The notes under the pieces: generated by a model
What the model saw: the letters and a program-made list of their open reading frames with translations, nothing else
Databases searched by the model: none
Told to the model about the DNA's origin: nothing
Assembly: GCF_017409525.1 (NCBI RefSeq)
Contig: NZ_JAFQSO010000004.1
Span: 1 to 64,000 of the forward strand
Reading direction: 5' to 3'
Source of the DNA: Methanobrevibacter sp.
GTDB lineage: Archaea; Methanobacteriota; Methanobacteria; Methanobacteriales; Methanobacteriaceae
Length of the DNA stretch: 64,000 nt
Translations under genes and position numbers: made by a program
Shown here: one piece after another, positions 39,017 to 49,261 of the stretch
How positions within the stretch are numbered: the first letter of the stretch is position 1
How the letters are laid out: each line of letters opens with the position of its first letter

Positions 39017-40394
39017 ACTTCTTACTTCCTTTCTCTAATCCTTTCATTATCTTTTCAACAGTAGTTAGCCTATCATAAGCTATAAGTGGCCCCATATGTA
39101 AAATTATATCTCCAGGCTCAGAATACTTAAATGTGAGTTCAGCTGCTTTTTCGATTGTCTCAACAGCTATTTTCTCAATATTTGGATTTGAAATTGCATC
39201 CAATATCTCCTGAGCAGCCTCCATTTCTACTTCCTGTATTACTTCATTAAATCCGCTTGCTATAACAACCTTAATGTCATAGTTACTTACCAATTCACCG
39301 ACTTCGGCCTTGTCTCTTACAGATAACGTGTCAAAATGATCTAGGAATAAAACAACGCTTTCATCTTTAAAATAATCCAAAGTTATTTTCATTCCATCAT
39401 ATAAAAATGCAGAATCAAGTATCACTTTTCTGCCATTATAATCACCAACGTCCTCCATATGAGCAGGCAATCCTTTAAATTCTGTTAATGCATCAATAAT
39501 ATCTTCTTTTTTAACTCCATATGTTAATGCAACAGCAGAAGCCGCAACAGAATTCTCAAAGAAATAGCTCATCATATAAAATGGAGTGGTAAATTCATCT
39601 TCACCATAACTAATTGTTAATGATTTATCCCCAACAGTTCCCCTAAAGTCAACATCTTCATCCAATGCATAAAACAGGGCATCATCTCTTACCTTTTCAA
39701 TGATGTCCCGGCAGGAATCATTTGCGATAAACATTTCACTCATGGCCTGTAAAACCAATTTACGCTGCTGGTATCTTTCCAGTGATCCTCCAAACTCGGA
39801 CAAGTGGTCTTCAGCAATGTTTGTTAAAAGACCAATTTTAATGTCTAACCTATTCAAAAGACCAATGGTTCCATGAGGAAGTTCAAAAATAGCTATATCA
39901 CACTCTTGAGCTTTACCCTTAACGATTCCATCGATGATAGCTTCTGAAACCAAATTATTTACAAGGGATGAACAGGACCATACATTATATCCTGCCTGTT
40001 TGAATAAACTGGTTGTAATAAAAGTAGTAGTAGTTTTTCCCATGGTTCCAGTAATCCCAATTATGTCAACTGGAATTAAGTCGTTTACTATTTTAGAGAA
40101 TTCTTCATTAGTTAAAACTTTTAAGTCTGAGTTTCTGATTTTTTGAGCTATCGGAGCAGAATCCGGCAATGTAGGAGGTGCATAAACACGATCAAAACCT
40201 TCAACAGAAGGGTCTTTATTTGCTAAATCCAGCTTTACACCTTCTTTTTCCATTTCAATTAAACTTCTTTGAAATTCAATTTTAAATTCGGAAATATCCT
40301 TCAAATCAGTTACAACAACATCATGCCCTAAATAATTAAGCAATCTTGCAACTGGTCGACTTGCATTTCCAGCACCAACAACTAAATAATTCAT
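39009..40394 (-). CDS. Mur ligase family protein (MurD-like; pseudomurein candidate)
   Basis: A 461-residue protein with an N-terminal Rossmann loop LVVGAGNASRPVARLL like MurC/MurD, the ATPase loop GITGTMGKTTTTF, the nucleotide motif LTNIAEDHLSEFGG and a C-terminal domain with LPAHMEDVG and ILDSAFLYDGM. The usual DYAH-type C-terminal motif is replaced by DSAFLYDG, and the zinc ribbon of its neighbour is missing, so the pair has diverged. The likely role is adding an amino acid to a UDP-linked precursor in pseudomurein synthesis. A role in F430 synthesis (CfbE-like) cannot be excluded from sequence alone. Confidence 0.75.
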   Translation of the reverse strand: MNYLVVGAGNASRPVARLLNYLGHDVVVTDLKDISEFKIEFQRSLIEMEKEGVKLDLANKDPSVEGFDRVYAPPTLPDSAPIAQKIRNSDLKVLTNEEFSKIVNDLIPVDIIGITGTMGKTTTTFITTSLFKQAGYNVWSCSSLVNNLVSEAIIDGIVKGKAQECDIAIFELPHGTIGLLNRLDIKIGLLTNIAEDHLSEFGGSLERYQQRKLVLQAMSEMFIANDSCRDIIEKVRDDALFYALDEDVDFRGTVGDKSLTISYGEDEFTTPFYMMSYFFENSVAASAVALTYGVKKEDIIDALTEFKGLPAHMEDVGDYNGRKVILDSAFLYDGMKITLDYFKDESVVLFLDHFDTLSVRDKAEVGELVSNYDIKVVIASGFNEVIQEVEMEAAQEILDAISNPNIEKIAVETIEKAAELTFKYSEPGDIILHMGPLIAYDRLTTVEKIMKGLEKGSKKYV

Positions 40395-40497
40395 GAAAAG
40401 TTTTCCTCACAATTTCTGTTGGTATTAATTTATAGATTTTATGTAATTTAAAGGTTAATGAGAAAAAAAGTTTTTTTAAAAAAAGAAATAAGAAAAC

Positions 40498-41685
40498 TTA
40501 TTCAAATTGAATAAGATTTTCGACATCATTATAAACAACATCAAGTCCACACATTGATGGAACATAATTAGCTGCTTTTGCTGAATTCACACCGATTACC
40601 TCAAAGTCCATGTCTTCAATAGGTGCTACAACCATGCAAGTGTCGCATACAACATTTCCACCTGCATTTTCAATTATATCAGTATAGCCCATCCTATCGG
40701 CAGTGGCTTTTACGCTAACAGAAGTGCAAATCCATAATTTATTCTTAATGGTTTTTCCTTGTACAATACTGGCTACTTGTTTAATTTCTTCAAGTGATGC
40801 ATGAGGACAACCCAAGCAAATTAAATCAGGTTCCCTATCAGTTGTAGTTAGTTTTTGACGAGTGTCAGCAATCTCTTTTTCGGAAATGAACATTATATCT
40901 TCAACATCCTCTTCACCGGCCAATTCCGCTTCAGGAGTTACATTTTCAATGTGATAGAGCGCAACTGAACCTGATGAAGCAAGTGCAGCTCCAAGAGTTT
41001 TTAAATCATTGTTGTTTGGAATGTTTTGAAGTTTAAAATAAGGAACTCCTCCTCCAACAACCTTACCGATAATATAACCTAAAGCTCCAAAATCGGCGCC
41101 CCTTAATTCGGTTGAAACATTGACAACCAAATTCGCTTTTCTATTTTGAGGCAGGTGAAATCCATATAATGGAGTTTTTCCAACAATTGCTGCTGCAAGT
41201 GCTGCAGGACCTCCTTCACGGTTAGTCCTAGCCCCAATTACTGAATTAACATAAGCAACAGCAGATGATTCAGACCAAGAAACATGGTCTCTGAATCTTG
41301 GGACATTACCTACAAGATATGGTGTACAGGTACAAGTTTTAGAAATCCCAAGTTTTGCATATGCATCAACTATCTGATTCTGTTTGATTGAAAAATCACG
41401 AGGAAAACCTAGGCTTTCCCAGTTATCCAAATCAGTTCCCGGAGGATTTAAAGATGCATTTACACTAGCTTTACCGCTTCCATCACTGGCCAAATCTTCA
41501 AGATATTCCAAACCGGCATCTCCGATAGTCTTATAAGAAACGCCAGATACCTGTGCAGAAGTAATGTCAACTAGTTTAGAAGCCCCATAGATATCGCCTA
41601 GTGCAACAAGGATATCCATACTTTTCCTAATAGTTTCTCCGAATTCTCCATCACACATTTGTTGCTCTTCGTTTGTTAAAAACAT
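40498..41685 (-). CDS. Aconitase X / phosphomevalonate dehydratase large subunit
   Basis: A 395-residue DUF521/aconitase-X catalytic subunit. It carries the cluster Cys residues in [16 protein letters not shown] and VCDTCMVV, plus GSRTNREGG-like [13 protein letters not shown]. In archaea this subunit, with a small swivel-domain partner, dehydrates 5-phosphomevalonate in the modified mevalonate pathway to isoprenoid lipids. ATG 41685 is used, with GTGATT as SD; the longer form would start at a GTG. The small subunit is not adjacent. It follows the RecJ-like gene by one base, so they are co-transcribed. Confidence 0.88.
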   Translation of the reverse strand: MFLTNEEQQMCDGEFGETIRKSMDILVALGDIYGASKLVDITSAQVSGVSYKTIGDAGLEYLEDLASDGSGKASVNASLNPPGTDLDNWESLGFPRDFSIKQNQIVDAYAKLGISKTCTCTPYLVGNVPRFRDHVSWSESSAVAYVNSVIGARTNREGGPAALAAAIVGKTPLYGFHLPQNRKANLVVNVSTELRGADFGALGYIIGKVVGGGVPYFKLQNIPNNNDLKTLGAALASSGSVALYHIENVTPEAELAGEEDVEDIMFISEKEIADTRQKLTTTDREPDLICLGCPHASLEEIKQVASIVQGKTIKNKLWICTSVSVKATADRMGYTDIIENAGGNVVCDTCMVVAPIEDMDFEVIGVNSAKAANYVPSMCGLDVVYNDVENLIQFE

Positions 41686-41686
41686 A

Positions 41687-43075
41687 TTAATCACTACTTA
41701 ATTGATATTCAACCATTTCATCAACTATGTGTAAGAAATTATCTTTACTTTCATAAGGAATCATAGCACCTGCTGCAATATCATGCCCTCCTCCAGTACC
41801 ACCGAAATTATTTGAGGAATCTTGCAAAGCACGTCCTAAATTAACACCTTTTGAAACCATTTCTCTTGTTGTTCTGCCAGAAATTTTAATATCGTTGTGA
41901 AGTCTTGAAAGTCCAAGTACAGGTTTGGAATTGTCCAATAAGTCTACTGACAATCCAATACTTGCAATAGTGCCCATGACTGATTTCAATACCTTATCTT
42001 CACTGTATAAGTATTGTATTGAATTCAATTGTTGAGCGCCTTCTTTTTTAACCCATTCAAGACCTTTAACAATCTGGTCACGATACTGGCGTTGCAATTT
42101 TAAAGCTGCATCAAGGGCTTGATCTTTTTCGCCTAAAGCTATGCTTAATCCTAAACCTTGTTTTTTATTCTTACCGCATGCATCAAGAATATAAGAGTAT
42201 TCCTCCAAATCACGCAGCATTGGAACTTGTTTGGCAACAGTATAACAGTCGCCAAAAATATCAGGATTGATATTGATTAAAGCATCTTTCAGTAAATCCT
42301 TTTCTTCATCTTCCAAATCAGTGAATTTGATACCATAAGACAAGTTCATACGTTCCAAAAATTCACGGGCCCCGTCCAAATCTCCACTAATGCCTGGAAG
42401 AGGCGGTGAAAAAGTATAAGCTAAAGATTTAAAAATCGGTTCTGTTGATTTTGAAACTATTTTTAAACCTTCATGAATTTCTAAATTACCGCTTTCTATT
42501 GCATCATCAAGAATTAATTTATTTACACCAGTGAATCCTTCTTGACCTTGCATATCTCCAAATGCACCAACTAAAGCATAATAAGCCAAATGTTTTTTAT
42601 CCAAGTCACGAATAGCTAGATAGCTAGAACCTGCACCGGATAAATCCTTACTTCCGTCAATCTCAAAAAGATGGGGATTGATATGGACAACATTGCTATC
42701 CGCTTCAGTGTCATTAACTTGATGGTGGTCTGCAACTATAACGTCATGCTTATAGGTGTTGAATTCCTTAATGAAAGGACTTCCCATATCTGAAAATATA
42801 AATAAACCATACTTCTCACTTCTAAGCTGATTTACCATGTCCTCTTTAAGACGTGGGACGATTGTTGTGTGGAATTGAACATTCTCTTCAGCCAAAGCAT
42901 TAGCTATAACAGCTGCTGCAGAAATTCCATCCGCATCGTTATGAGAAATTATTCTGATAACAGCATCATTTTCAATATGCTCCTTGAGCATATCAGTAGC
43001 TTCACTAGCCCTATTTAACAAGGAGTGCTGCTTCTTTTGGATTATATCTCCAACCTTCTGGTAATTTACCTTCAC
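41687..43075 (-). CDS. RecJ-like DHH phosphoesterase (GAN/Cdc45-like)
   Basis: A DHH-DHHA1 nuclease-family protein. Motifs are [29 protein letters not shown] and the DHHA1 glycine motif [15 protein letters not shown]. Archaeal RecJ-like proteins include GAN, the GINS-associated nuclease in the CMG-like helicase, and RNA 5'-exonucleases. Start: ATG 43075 gives 462 residues but overlaps rpS15 by 65 nt. A TTG at 43021 ([12 protein letters not shown], matching the conserved N-terminal helix) or ATG 42991 are alternatives, neither with a strong SD. The order rpS15-RecJ is found in many archaea. Confidence 0.85.
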   Translation of the reverse strand: MKVNYQKVGDIIQKKQHSLLNRASEATDMLKEHIENDAVIRIISHNDADGISAAAVIANALAEENVQFHTTIVPRLKEDMVNQLRSEKYGLFIFSDMGSPFIKEFNTYKHDVIVADHHQVNDTEADSNVVHINPHLFEIDGSKDLSGAGSSYLAIRDLDKKHLAYYALVGAFGDMQGQEGFTGVNKLILDDAIESGNLEIHEGLKIVSKSTEPIFKSLAYTFSPPLPGISGDLDGAREFLERMNLSYGIKFTDLEDEEKDLLKDALININPDIFGDCYTVAKQVPMLRDLEEYSYILDACGKNKKQGLGLSIALGEKDQALDAALKLQRQYRDQIVKGLEWVKKEGAQQLNSIQYLYSEDKVLKSVMGTIASIGLSVDLLDNSKPVLGLSRLHNDIKISGRTTREMVSKGVNLGRALQDSSNNFGGTGGGHDIAAGAMIPYESKDNFLHIVDEMVEYQLSSD

Positions 43076-43409
43076 TTACATAGTAAGAAGATAACCTTCT
43101 GATTCTGGATTCAATGATGGTTAAACCTCTTTTAGAGTGTAAGTCCTTAGGGTTTTCTTCTAAGTGGTCTCTGATGTTTACTGCTCTTTTGATTAAGTTT
43201 AATAAATCTTCAGGATAGTCTCCAGCTTGACCGTTTCTTTCTAAAATTTCGGTGATTCTTTCACCGGTTACGTCTTTAACAGAAGGAATTCCATATTGGT
43301 CTCTTAATACAATACCTATTTCAGAAGTACTTTTACCTTCTCTGTTAAATTTTAAAATCATTTCTTCAATTTCTTTATCACTGTAAGTTACCCATTCTGG
43401 TCTTGCCAT
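43011..43409 (-). CDS. rps15: 30S ribosomal protein S15
   Basis: A 132-residue archaeal S15 (S13e type). The N-terminal extension [18 protein letters not shown] and the core [20 protein letters not shown] are diagnostic. It binds the central domain of 16S rRNA. SD GAGGT precedes the ATG. It is the first gene of an operon with the RecJ-like and aconitase-X genes, and its 3' end overlaps the RecJ-like ORF. Confidence 0.97.
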   Translation of the reverse strand: MARPEWVTYSDKEIEEMILKFNREGKSTSEIGIVLRDQYGIPSVKDVTGERITEILERNGQAGDYPEDLLNLIKRAVNIRDHLEENPKDLHSKRGLTIIESRIRRLSSYYVSEGKLPEGWRYNPKEAALLVK

Positions 43410-43477
43410 AATATAAACCTCTTTAAATTTTTTAAATCTTAAATAAGCCCAATTAAGTATGTATTAGAAAAATAATG

Positions 43478-44029
43478 TTATTCCTGACTGGAATACCATT
43501 TAATAAACTTTTCTAAAGAATTTTTTCTATGTGAAAATTGGTTTTTTTCATCAGTTGTAAGTTCTCCAAATGTCTTATTCAGACTAGGAACATAAAAAAT
43601 AGGATCAAAAGCAAACCCTAAATCTCCTTTTTCTTCAACTGCGATTTCACCTGACACCTTGCCTAAAAAGATCTTGGGCTCAGAATTGGGGGCACAGTAC
43701 CCAATAACTGACCTGAATTCGGCATAACGGTCATCAGAATCTGCTAATAACTTTAAAATTCCTTGATTTCCAATAGTATCTTGAACATAATGAGAATATG
43801 TTCCTGGAAATCCATTTAAAGCTTTAATGAATAAACCAGCATCTTCAACAATCACAGGACAGTCAAGTTCATGACAAGCATATTTTGCGCCTGATATGGC
43901 CACTTCCTCAAGAGTTCCTTGAGGCTCTTCGTAACCTAAATCAATATGCTTCAAGTTAATGTCATAATCTTTGAAAATGTTCTCTGCTTCTTTAACTTTA
44001 TGTTCGTTACCAGTTATAAATGTTATCAT
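43478..44029 (-). CDS. XTP/dITP diphosphatase (RdgB/HAM1 family)
   Basis: This 183-residue enzyme cleaves non-canonical purine triphosphates (XTP, dITP, ITP) to monophosphates and so keeps them out of DNA and RNA. The N-terminal [17 protein letters not shown], the catalytic acidic motif [16 protein letters not shown] and [10 protein letters not shown] are all conserved, as is [11 protein letters not shown] near the end. It lies between Kae1-Bud32 and rpS15 on the same strand, 44 nt after the former, a common archaeal arrangement. Confidence 0.93.
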   Translation of the reverse strand: MITFITGNEHKVKEAENIFKDYDINLKHIDLGYEEPQGTLEEVAISGAKYACHELDCPVIVEDAGLFIKALNGFPGTYSHYVQDTIGNQGILKLLADSDDRYAEFRSVIGYCAPNSEPKIFLGKVSGEIAVEEKGDLGFAFDPIFYVPSLNKTFGELTTDEKNQFSHRKNSLEKFIKWYSSQE

Positions 44030-44073
44030 ATTTTAAAATATGAATGATATTTTTATTATAGTTAACCAAAAAA

Positions 44074-45663
44074 TCAGTGAGTGTATCTTCCACGGGATTC
44101 GATGTCTGCAATATGGCTGGCCACTTTATCATTATTATAACCTTTTAAAACTAAATCAAAGTATTTGACCGCCAGATTATAGTCAATGCTTTGCAAAGAT
44201 TTTTTCAAAACAAGCAAATCAACTGCTTTGTCTTCATCAAGTGGAGAATGTCTTCCAAGTCCAAAGTCAATGAAAACTAATTGATCATCTCTAAGCATTA
44301 TATTCGATGTGGTAATGTCTCCATGAATAATGTCTGCTGAGTGAAGCTTTGAGATTTCACGGCCTATTCTGAATGCCAAATCCTCATCAATAATATCTTT
44401 AACAATTATTCCATCGATTTCTTCCATCAATATTGATTTATCTTCTAGATTAACATCATACAATACAGGTGTAACAACACCCGCCCTTTTAGCATCGGAT
44501 AATAGCTTAGCTTCAAGCTTACATCTGGACTTTCTAATTTTATTGTCAATTTCAGGAATCCTATATCCTTTAGGAACTCTATCCTTCAAGACTGCAGGTT
44601 CACCTAAATAGTGTGATTTAACAATATTCGATTCGGCACCCTTAGCTATCAAATCGTCGCTTAATTTCAAGTAGCTTTTGGAATTATCAATCCAAGGAAT
44701 ATCAACTTCATCAGTTCTGAACTTCTGGATAATTCCTGTATCAGCCAAATCCATTGGACCGAATTCCTTACACATCAGCAAGCCAAGCCATGCAATCATG
44801 ACACCATTATCACCGCATAACTTCATTTCAGGCATGTAAAATTTGGCACCGTGCTCTTCAGACATTGTCTTAAGCATTTCTCTCAATCTAGAATTTGCAG
44901 AAACCCCTCCGCATAGCATAACTTCATCCTTTTGTGTGTGAGACAGCGCCCTTTCAGTTACTTCAACAAGCATGGAAAAAGCGGTTTCCTGAAGGGAAAA
45001 GCATATATCCTCCATCGGTGTTCCTTTCTCAGCTTCTCTCAATGCAGCGGACAACAATCCTGAAAATGAAAAATCCATGCCTTTTACAATATACGGCAAG
45101 TCAATATAGGAACCTTGTTTGGCCAATTTTTCAATGACAGGTCCTCCAGGATGACCCAGGCCGGTCTCACGACCAAAGTGATCAAGACAATTACCAACGG
45201 CTATATCCAAAGTTTCGCCAAAAATCCTATATCTTCCGCTTTCATAGGCAATAACCTGGCTGTTTCCCCCACTTACATAAAGTGATACCGGATTGACAGC
45301 ACCAGTGTCAAGTTTTCCAACTTCAACATGTCCAATACAATGATTAACACCAATTATTGGCTTGTTTAATGACAGCGCTAAAGTCCTTGCAGAAGTTGCA
45401 ACAATTCTTAAAGCAGGACCGAGTCCCGGACCTTGTGAAAATGAAACTAAATCAATGTCCTCATATGAAAGACCGGATTCCTCGATAGCCTGAGGAATCA
45501 ATTTAGGAATCCAATGCGCATGATGTTCGGCCGCAATTCTAGGATGAATACCGCCTTCCTCTGGAAATAGCTGTTTTCCAGCCATGGCAAGAATATTTCC
45601 ATCACTGTCCACAATGCCCACACCTGTTTTTTCTGCAGTCCCTTCAATTCCCAAACTAATCAA
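44074..45663 (-). CDS. Fused Kae1-Bud32 (KEOPS complex tRNA t6A synthesis)
   Basis: The N-terminal Kae1 domain (about 1-320) transfers threonylcarbamoyl to A37 of ANN-decoding tRNAs; its metal His sit in AAEHHAHW and NHCIGHVEVG, with SLYVSGGNSQVI. The C-terminal Bud32 kinase (about 330-529) has the catalytic loop IHGDITTSNIML and DFGLG. Fusion is common in methanogens. No ATG is available: the best start is TTG 45663, giving MISLGIEGTAEKTG, with a weak SD GTTGAT upstream; TTG 45672 would add three residues. The UUG start may limit expression. Confidence 0.93.
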   Translation of the reverse strand: MISLGIEGTAEKTGVGIVDSDGNILAMAGKQLFPEEGGIHPRIAAEHHAHWIPKLIPQAIEESGLSYEDIDLVSFSQGPGLGPALRIVATSARTLALSLNKPIIGVNHCIGHVEVGKLDTGAVNPVSLYVSGGNSQVIAYESGRYRIFGETLDIAVGNCLDHFGRETGLGHPGGPVIEKLAKQGSYIDLPYIVKGMDFSFSGLLSAALREAEKGTPMEDICFSLQETAFSMLVEVTERALSHTQKDEVMLCGGVSANSRLREMLKTMSEEHGAKFYMPEMKLCGDNGVMIAWLGLLMCKEFGPMDLADTGIIQKFRTDEVDIPWIDNSKSYLKLSDDLIAKGAESNIVKSHYLGEPAVLKDRVPKGYRIPEIDNKIRKSRCKLEAKLLSDAKRAGVVTPVLYDVNLEDKSILMEEIDGIIVKDIIDEDLAFRIGREISKLHSADIIHGDITTSNIMLRDDQLVFIDFGLGRHSPLDEDKAVDLLVLKKSLQSIDYNLAVKYFDLVLKGYNNDKVASHIADIESRGRYTH

Positions 45664-45751
45664 GATTATCAACTGAAAAAATTAATTAATTAGTATATAT
45701 TACTTAAGAATATAAAAATATTTTTTAAATTTAAAAAACATAAGTGAAAGT

Positions 45752-46279
45752 ATGGGATTTTATAGTGCTAATACTCCAGAACAAAAAAGGGTTAAAAAAT
45801 TAACCGGAGATATTAACATCAGCGATATGTTTAAAAACGAATGTGAAACTCGTGGAATTCCAATTTACAATGCATATAACATTCAAAAAAGGTTACTTCA
45901 CGAAGTAGAGCAAGAACAGCTTCATGGTGTTAAAGAAGTCGATGACAGATTGATGGAATTACTTGATGAAAGGTCAAAAAATAAGGTGACACACAGATAT
46001 GTGGACTTTATTTCAAATGAGGACAGCGCTTCAAGAGGAGTCATACCACCAAGATCCGATGAAAAGGCAGCACAATCTCAAGAAGAAAAAACATCACTAC
46101 CTCCAAAAGACCAAATTAGAATTCCTCCAAGAGCAAGAGACGGACAAGAGTTCTATAGAGATGACGAACTGCCGGAAATTGAAATGCTTAAAAAAATCAT
46201 GCTTCAAAACAAGAAAATTATTAATCAGAATAAAATTATCATAGATTTGTTGAAAAAACAAGGTGAAAACAATGATTGA
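45752..46279 (+). CDS. Conserved hypothetical protein upstream of the CobT-like gene
   Basis: A 175-residue soluble protein I do not recognise. Residues 1-80 are mixed charged helix (PEQKRVKKLTGD, YNIQKRLLHEVEQEQ); the middle is Pro/Gln/Ser-rich and probably disordered (PPRSDEKAAQSQEEK, PPKDQIRIPPRARDG). The C-terminus MLKKIMLQNKKIINQNKI is a likely coiled coil. No signal peptide or membrane segment is present. It overlaps the start of the CobT-like gene by 8 nt, so the two are co-translated; an archaeal DNA- or RNA-related role is possible but not supported. Confidence 0.6.
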   Translation: MGFYSANTPEQKRVKKLTGDINISDMFKNECETRGIPIYNAYNIQKRLLHEVEQEQLHGVKEVDDRLMELLDERSKNKVTHRYVDFISNEDSASRGVIPPRSDEKAAQSQEEKTSLPPKDQIRIPPRARDGQEFYRDDELPEIEMLKKIMLQNKKIINQNKIIIDLLKKQGENND

Positions 46280-47339
46280 AGGAATTAAAACTTATGGATC
46301 TGATGAATTGACCAAAAAACTACAAGAATGTGACGATCCAGTCTTTTTAATTACAATTGGAACTACAGAAACATCATTAATAGATGGAATTTCTGGTGCT
46401 GGACCTTCAGCGGATTTAACCGAATACACTCCCGCTTCAGATGTTGAATTTATGGTTTTGGGTGAAGTGAGATGTTGCGAAGCCCCAGCTGAAACAGTTG
46501 TTGGCGATGCAGCAGCACCAACCCCTGCAAGACTTACAAAAGCTTCACTTCAACTCTCAAATATCCCATTCGTCGTTGTTGATGCAGGTTCCAAAATCAA
46601 ACCAGATATCGAATATGTCAGCTTTGGAAAAGAATATGGAAGGGATATCAGAACTGGAAAAGGAGTTTTAAACCCATTGGAAATATTTGAAAACGCAAAG
46701 GATTTAGGTTCTGAGCTATCAAGAAGGCATGAAATGCTAATAATCGGTGAAAGCATTGCTGCAGGAACAACTACCGCTTTGGGAGTATTGAGAGCCCTAG
46801 GCTATGATGCCAATGAAAAAGTAAGCGGCAGCATGCCATATAATCCTCATGATATGAAAACAAAAGTCGTTGATGAAGGGCTAAAAAATGCGGGACTCGA
46901 CCCTGAAAAAGATGAAATCGATGCTATTCAAGCAATAGCTGCAGTGGGAGACCCGACATTGCCTGCAATTTCAGGATTGGTTTTAGGATCTGATATTCCA
47001 ATTATATTGGCAGGCGGAACCCAAATGGCCGCTGTCTGTGCAATAATAAAATCCATAAAACCTAACTTTGATTTTTCAAGAATCAATTTGGCTACTACAG
47101 TGTATGTTGCAGGTGATGAAACTGCAGATTTATTCGGAATATTAAAACAAATTGACGAAAGCATTACTGTCAATGTAGTGGACCCTGAATTTGAAAAATC
47201 AACTCACGAAGGACTAAAAAATTATTTAAAGGGATTCGTTAAGGAAGGTGCCGGAGCCGGAGGGGCAATGTATACGGCACTCGTTTTAGGAAATTCCCGA
47301 GAAAAACTTAGAAAAAGAATAGAAAAAATATGTAAATAG
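46272..47339 (+). CDS. Nicotinate-nucleotide-dimethylbenzimidazole phosphoribosyltransferase-like protein (TIGR00303/UPF0284)
   Basis: A 355-residue protein of the archaeal CobT-like family. Motifs are LITIGTTETSLIDGISGAGP, IGESIAAGTTTALGVL and GAGAGGAMYTALV. CobT activates the lower base for cobamide assembly; archaeal homologs are often annotated without proof of activity. ATG 46272 is chosen because AGGTGA is 6 nt upstream; the earlier ATG 46263 would begin before that SD. It is followed by a palindrome-T-run terminator (47336-47367). cbiE elsewhere in the window supports cobamide synthesis. Confidence 0.82.
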   Translation: MIEGIKTYGSDELTKKLQECDDPVFLITIGTTETSLIDGISGAGPSADLTEYTPASDVEFMVLGEVRCCEAPAETVVGDAAAPTPARLTKASLQLSNIPFVVVDAGSKIKPDIEYVSFGKEYGRDIRTGKGVLNPLEIFENAKDLGSELSRRHEMLIIGESIAAGTTTALGVLRALGYDANEKVSGSMPYNPHDMKTKVVDEGLKNAGLDPEKDEIDAIQAIAAVGDPTLPAISGLVLGSDIPIILAGGTQMAAVCAIIKSIKPNFDFSRINLATTVYVAGDETADLFGILKQIDESITVNVVDPEFEKSTHEGLKNYLKGFVKEGAGAGGAMYTALVLGNSREKLRKRIEKICK

Positions 47340-47367
47340 AGATTTAAAATCTCTATAACCTTTTTTT
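47336..47367 (+). terminator. Terminator after the CobT-like gene
   Basis: ATAGAGATTT (47336-47345) and AAATCTCTAT (47347-47356) make a self-complementary stem that includes the TAG stop, followed by CCTTTTTTT. The run also overlaps the converging uppP 3' end. Confidence 0.55.
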
Positions 47368-48199
47368 AAAATATGTGAGCTATTGAGCCCATAAATACGA
47401 CTATGCCCACTATCCAACAGTAGTAAGCGAATATATCCAAACTTCTTTTTTGTATCAATTCCAGCATCCATTTAATGGCCGCATAAGCCGCTATGAATGC
47501 TGCTATAAAGCCCAATATTATTGGCAAGAAGTTAACATCAAGAGCTCCACCAATATCTTTAAGCTGGAATACAAAAGCTCCAAAGATAGCTGGAATAGAC
47601 AATATGAAACTGAATTTTGCGGCAAATTCTTTATCAAGACCTACTGTAAGACCGGCTGCAATTGTAGTACCTGAACGTGAAAGACCAGGTAAGATTGCGC
47701 AAGCCTGACCTAAACCCATCCATAAAGCTTCTTTTTTAGTGATGTTATCGTAATTGATATTTCCGCTAGACATCCTTTGGGATAAATAAAGGATTGTACC
47801 TGTTACAAATAAAAAGAATGCCGGAACATATAGTGCACCTGAAAAAAGAGACTCTACAGCATCATCAAATAACACGCCGACCAATCCGACGGGAATAGTG
47901 GCTAAAATAACATACCAAGCAAGTCTTTTATAGGGATCACTGTAAAATCCTTCCTTAAATCTTCCTTGAAGGATATCCTGGATACTTCCTATCCAAGAGC
48001 GAATCATTTTAATTATGTCGCCTCTAAAAAACCACAATACAGCGAGTAAAGATCCTAAATGAAGAAATGTGTCAAAAGCAAGAGAGCTTTCAACACCTAA
48101 GATATTCTGGATAAAAACTAAATGTGCTGAACTACTAACCGGTAAGAATTCAGTCAAACCCTGAACTATACCAATAATAATTCCTTGGAGTATATCCAT
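47366..48199 (-). CDS. uppP: Undecaprenyl-diphosphatase UppP (BacA family)
   Basis: A 277-residue membrane phosphatase that dephosphorylates the polyprenyl diphosphate carrier after glycan transfer. It carries the family motifs VQGLTEFLPVSSSAHLV and PGLSRSGTTIAAGL, with eight or so helices. In pseudomurein-containing methanogens it would recycle the undecaprenyl or dolichyl carrier. It lies 12 nt downstream of ilvE on the same strand, and the flippase at 52 kb and Mur ligases at 38-40 kb belong to the same envelope theme. Confidence 0.93.
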   Translation of the reverse strand: MDILQGIIIGIVQGLTEFLPVSSSAHLVFIQNILGVESSLAFDTFLHLGSLLAVLWFFRGDIIKMIRSWIGSIQDILQGRFKEGFYSDPYKRLAWYVILATIPVGLVGVLFDDAVESLFSGALYVPAFFLFVTGTILYLSQRMSSGNINYDNITKKEALWMGLGQACAILPGLSRSGTTIAAGLTVGLDKEFAAKFSFILSIPAIFGAFVFQLKDIGGALDVNFLPIILGFIAAFIAAYAAIKWMLELIQKRSLDIFAYYCWIVGIVVFMGSIAHIF

Positions 48200-48211
48200 A
48201 TTTCACACCGC

Positions 48212-49135
48212 TTAAATATAAGTCATCCAACCGTATTTATCTTCAACTTTAGCTTCAACGATATCAAAGAAAGCAGTTTGTATTTCCTCAGAAATTGGTC
48301 CTCTTTTACCAGCACCTATTGTTCTGTGGTCGATTGAACGGATTGGAGTAACTTCAGCTGCAGTTCCTGTAAAGAATACTTCATCTGCAAAGTATAATCT
48401 TTCTCTTGAAATGGTTTCTTCAACAACCTCATATCCTAAGTCACGAGCGATAGCCATTATGGAATCCCTAGTAATACCCTTAAGGTTAGATGATGCCATT
48501 GATGGAGTGAATAATTTTTTACCTTCAACAAGGAAAATGTTTTCCCCACTACCTTCAGATACATGCCCTTCATAATCAAGCATGATAGCTTCATCAAATC
48601 CATTGTCAATAGCTTCAAGCTTAGCTAATTGGGAGTTCATATAGTTAGCTCCACATTTAGCAAGAGTTGGGAATGTATCAGGAGCTGGTTTTCTCCAAGA
48701 TGAAACACCAATATCTACACCATTAGCCATTCCTTCTTCACCAAGATAAGATCCCCATTCCCATGCAGCGATTGCTACATTAACAGGGCATCCTAAAGGA
48801 TTAACACCTAATTCTCCATATCCCCTAAATACAATAGGGCGGATATAACAACCGTTTAAATCGTTGATGCGAACTGTTTCAAGGATTGCTTCTGCAATTT
48901 CCTCTTGGGTGAAAGGAATATCCATCTTATATACTTTTGCTGAGTCAAATAAACGTTGTACATGTTCTTCTAAACGATATACTGCAACACCCTTTTCATT
49001 AGAGTATGCACGAATACCTTCAAAAACGCTAGTTCCATAGTGAACTACATGAGAAAGTAATGAAATATTTGCATCTTGCCATTCAACAAATTCTCCGTCA
49101 AACCATACTTTTGTCTTTTTGTCATCCCATGCCAT
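48212..49135 (-). CDS. ilvE: Branched-chain amino acid aminotransferase
   Basis: A 307-residue PLP enzyme of fold type IV that makes Val, Leu and Ile from their keto acids. The start [16 protein letters not shown], the arginine motif [15 protein letters not shown], the PLP lysine in [15 protein letters not shown] and the end motif [12 protein letters not shown] are characteristic. It sits upstream of uppP and is divergent from tRNA-Val, 126 nt away. Confidence 0.93.
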   Translation of the reverse strand: MAWDDKKTKVWFDGEFVEWQDANISLLSHVVHYGTSVFEGIRAYSNEKGVAVYRLEEHVQRLFDSAKVYKMDIPFTQEEIAEAILETVRINDLNGCYIRPIVFRGYGELGVNPLGCPVNVAIAAWEWGSYLGEEGMANGVDIGVSSWRKPAPDTFPTLAKCGANYMNSQLAKLEAIDNGFDEAIMLDYEGHVSEGSGENIFLVEGKKLFTPSMASSNLKGITRDSIMAIARDLGYEVVEETISRERLYFADEVFFTGTAAEVTPIRSIDHRTIGAGKRGPISEEIQTAFFDIVEAKVEDKYGWMTYI

Positions 49136-49228
49136 TTTATCACATCATTTTACATTAATGATAGTTAATATATTTTTATTTAGATATAAACATTACTTTT
49201 ATATTACTTTTTAAGACAATAGAAAGGT

Positions 49229-49238
49229 ATATATAATA
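49229..49238 (+). promoter_or_regulatory. tRNA-Val promoter TATA box
   Basis: TATATATAAT lies about 24-33 nt upstream of the tRNA 5' end (49262), the expected distance for archaeal tRNA transcription. The preceding AGAAAGG could be a BRE. Confidence 0.5.
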
Positions 49239-49261
49239 AGAAATTCATAATAATATTTGTT

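Noticed and set aside
39009-40394. Naming this gene cfbE
   Set aside because: CfbE is a Mur-fold ligase, but so are pseudomurein enzymes; pairing with a second Mur ligase makes the pseudomurein role more likely and sequence alone cannot decide.
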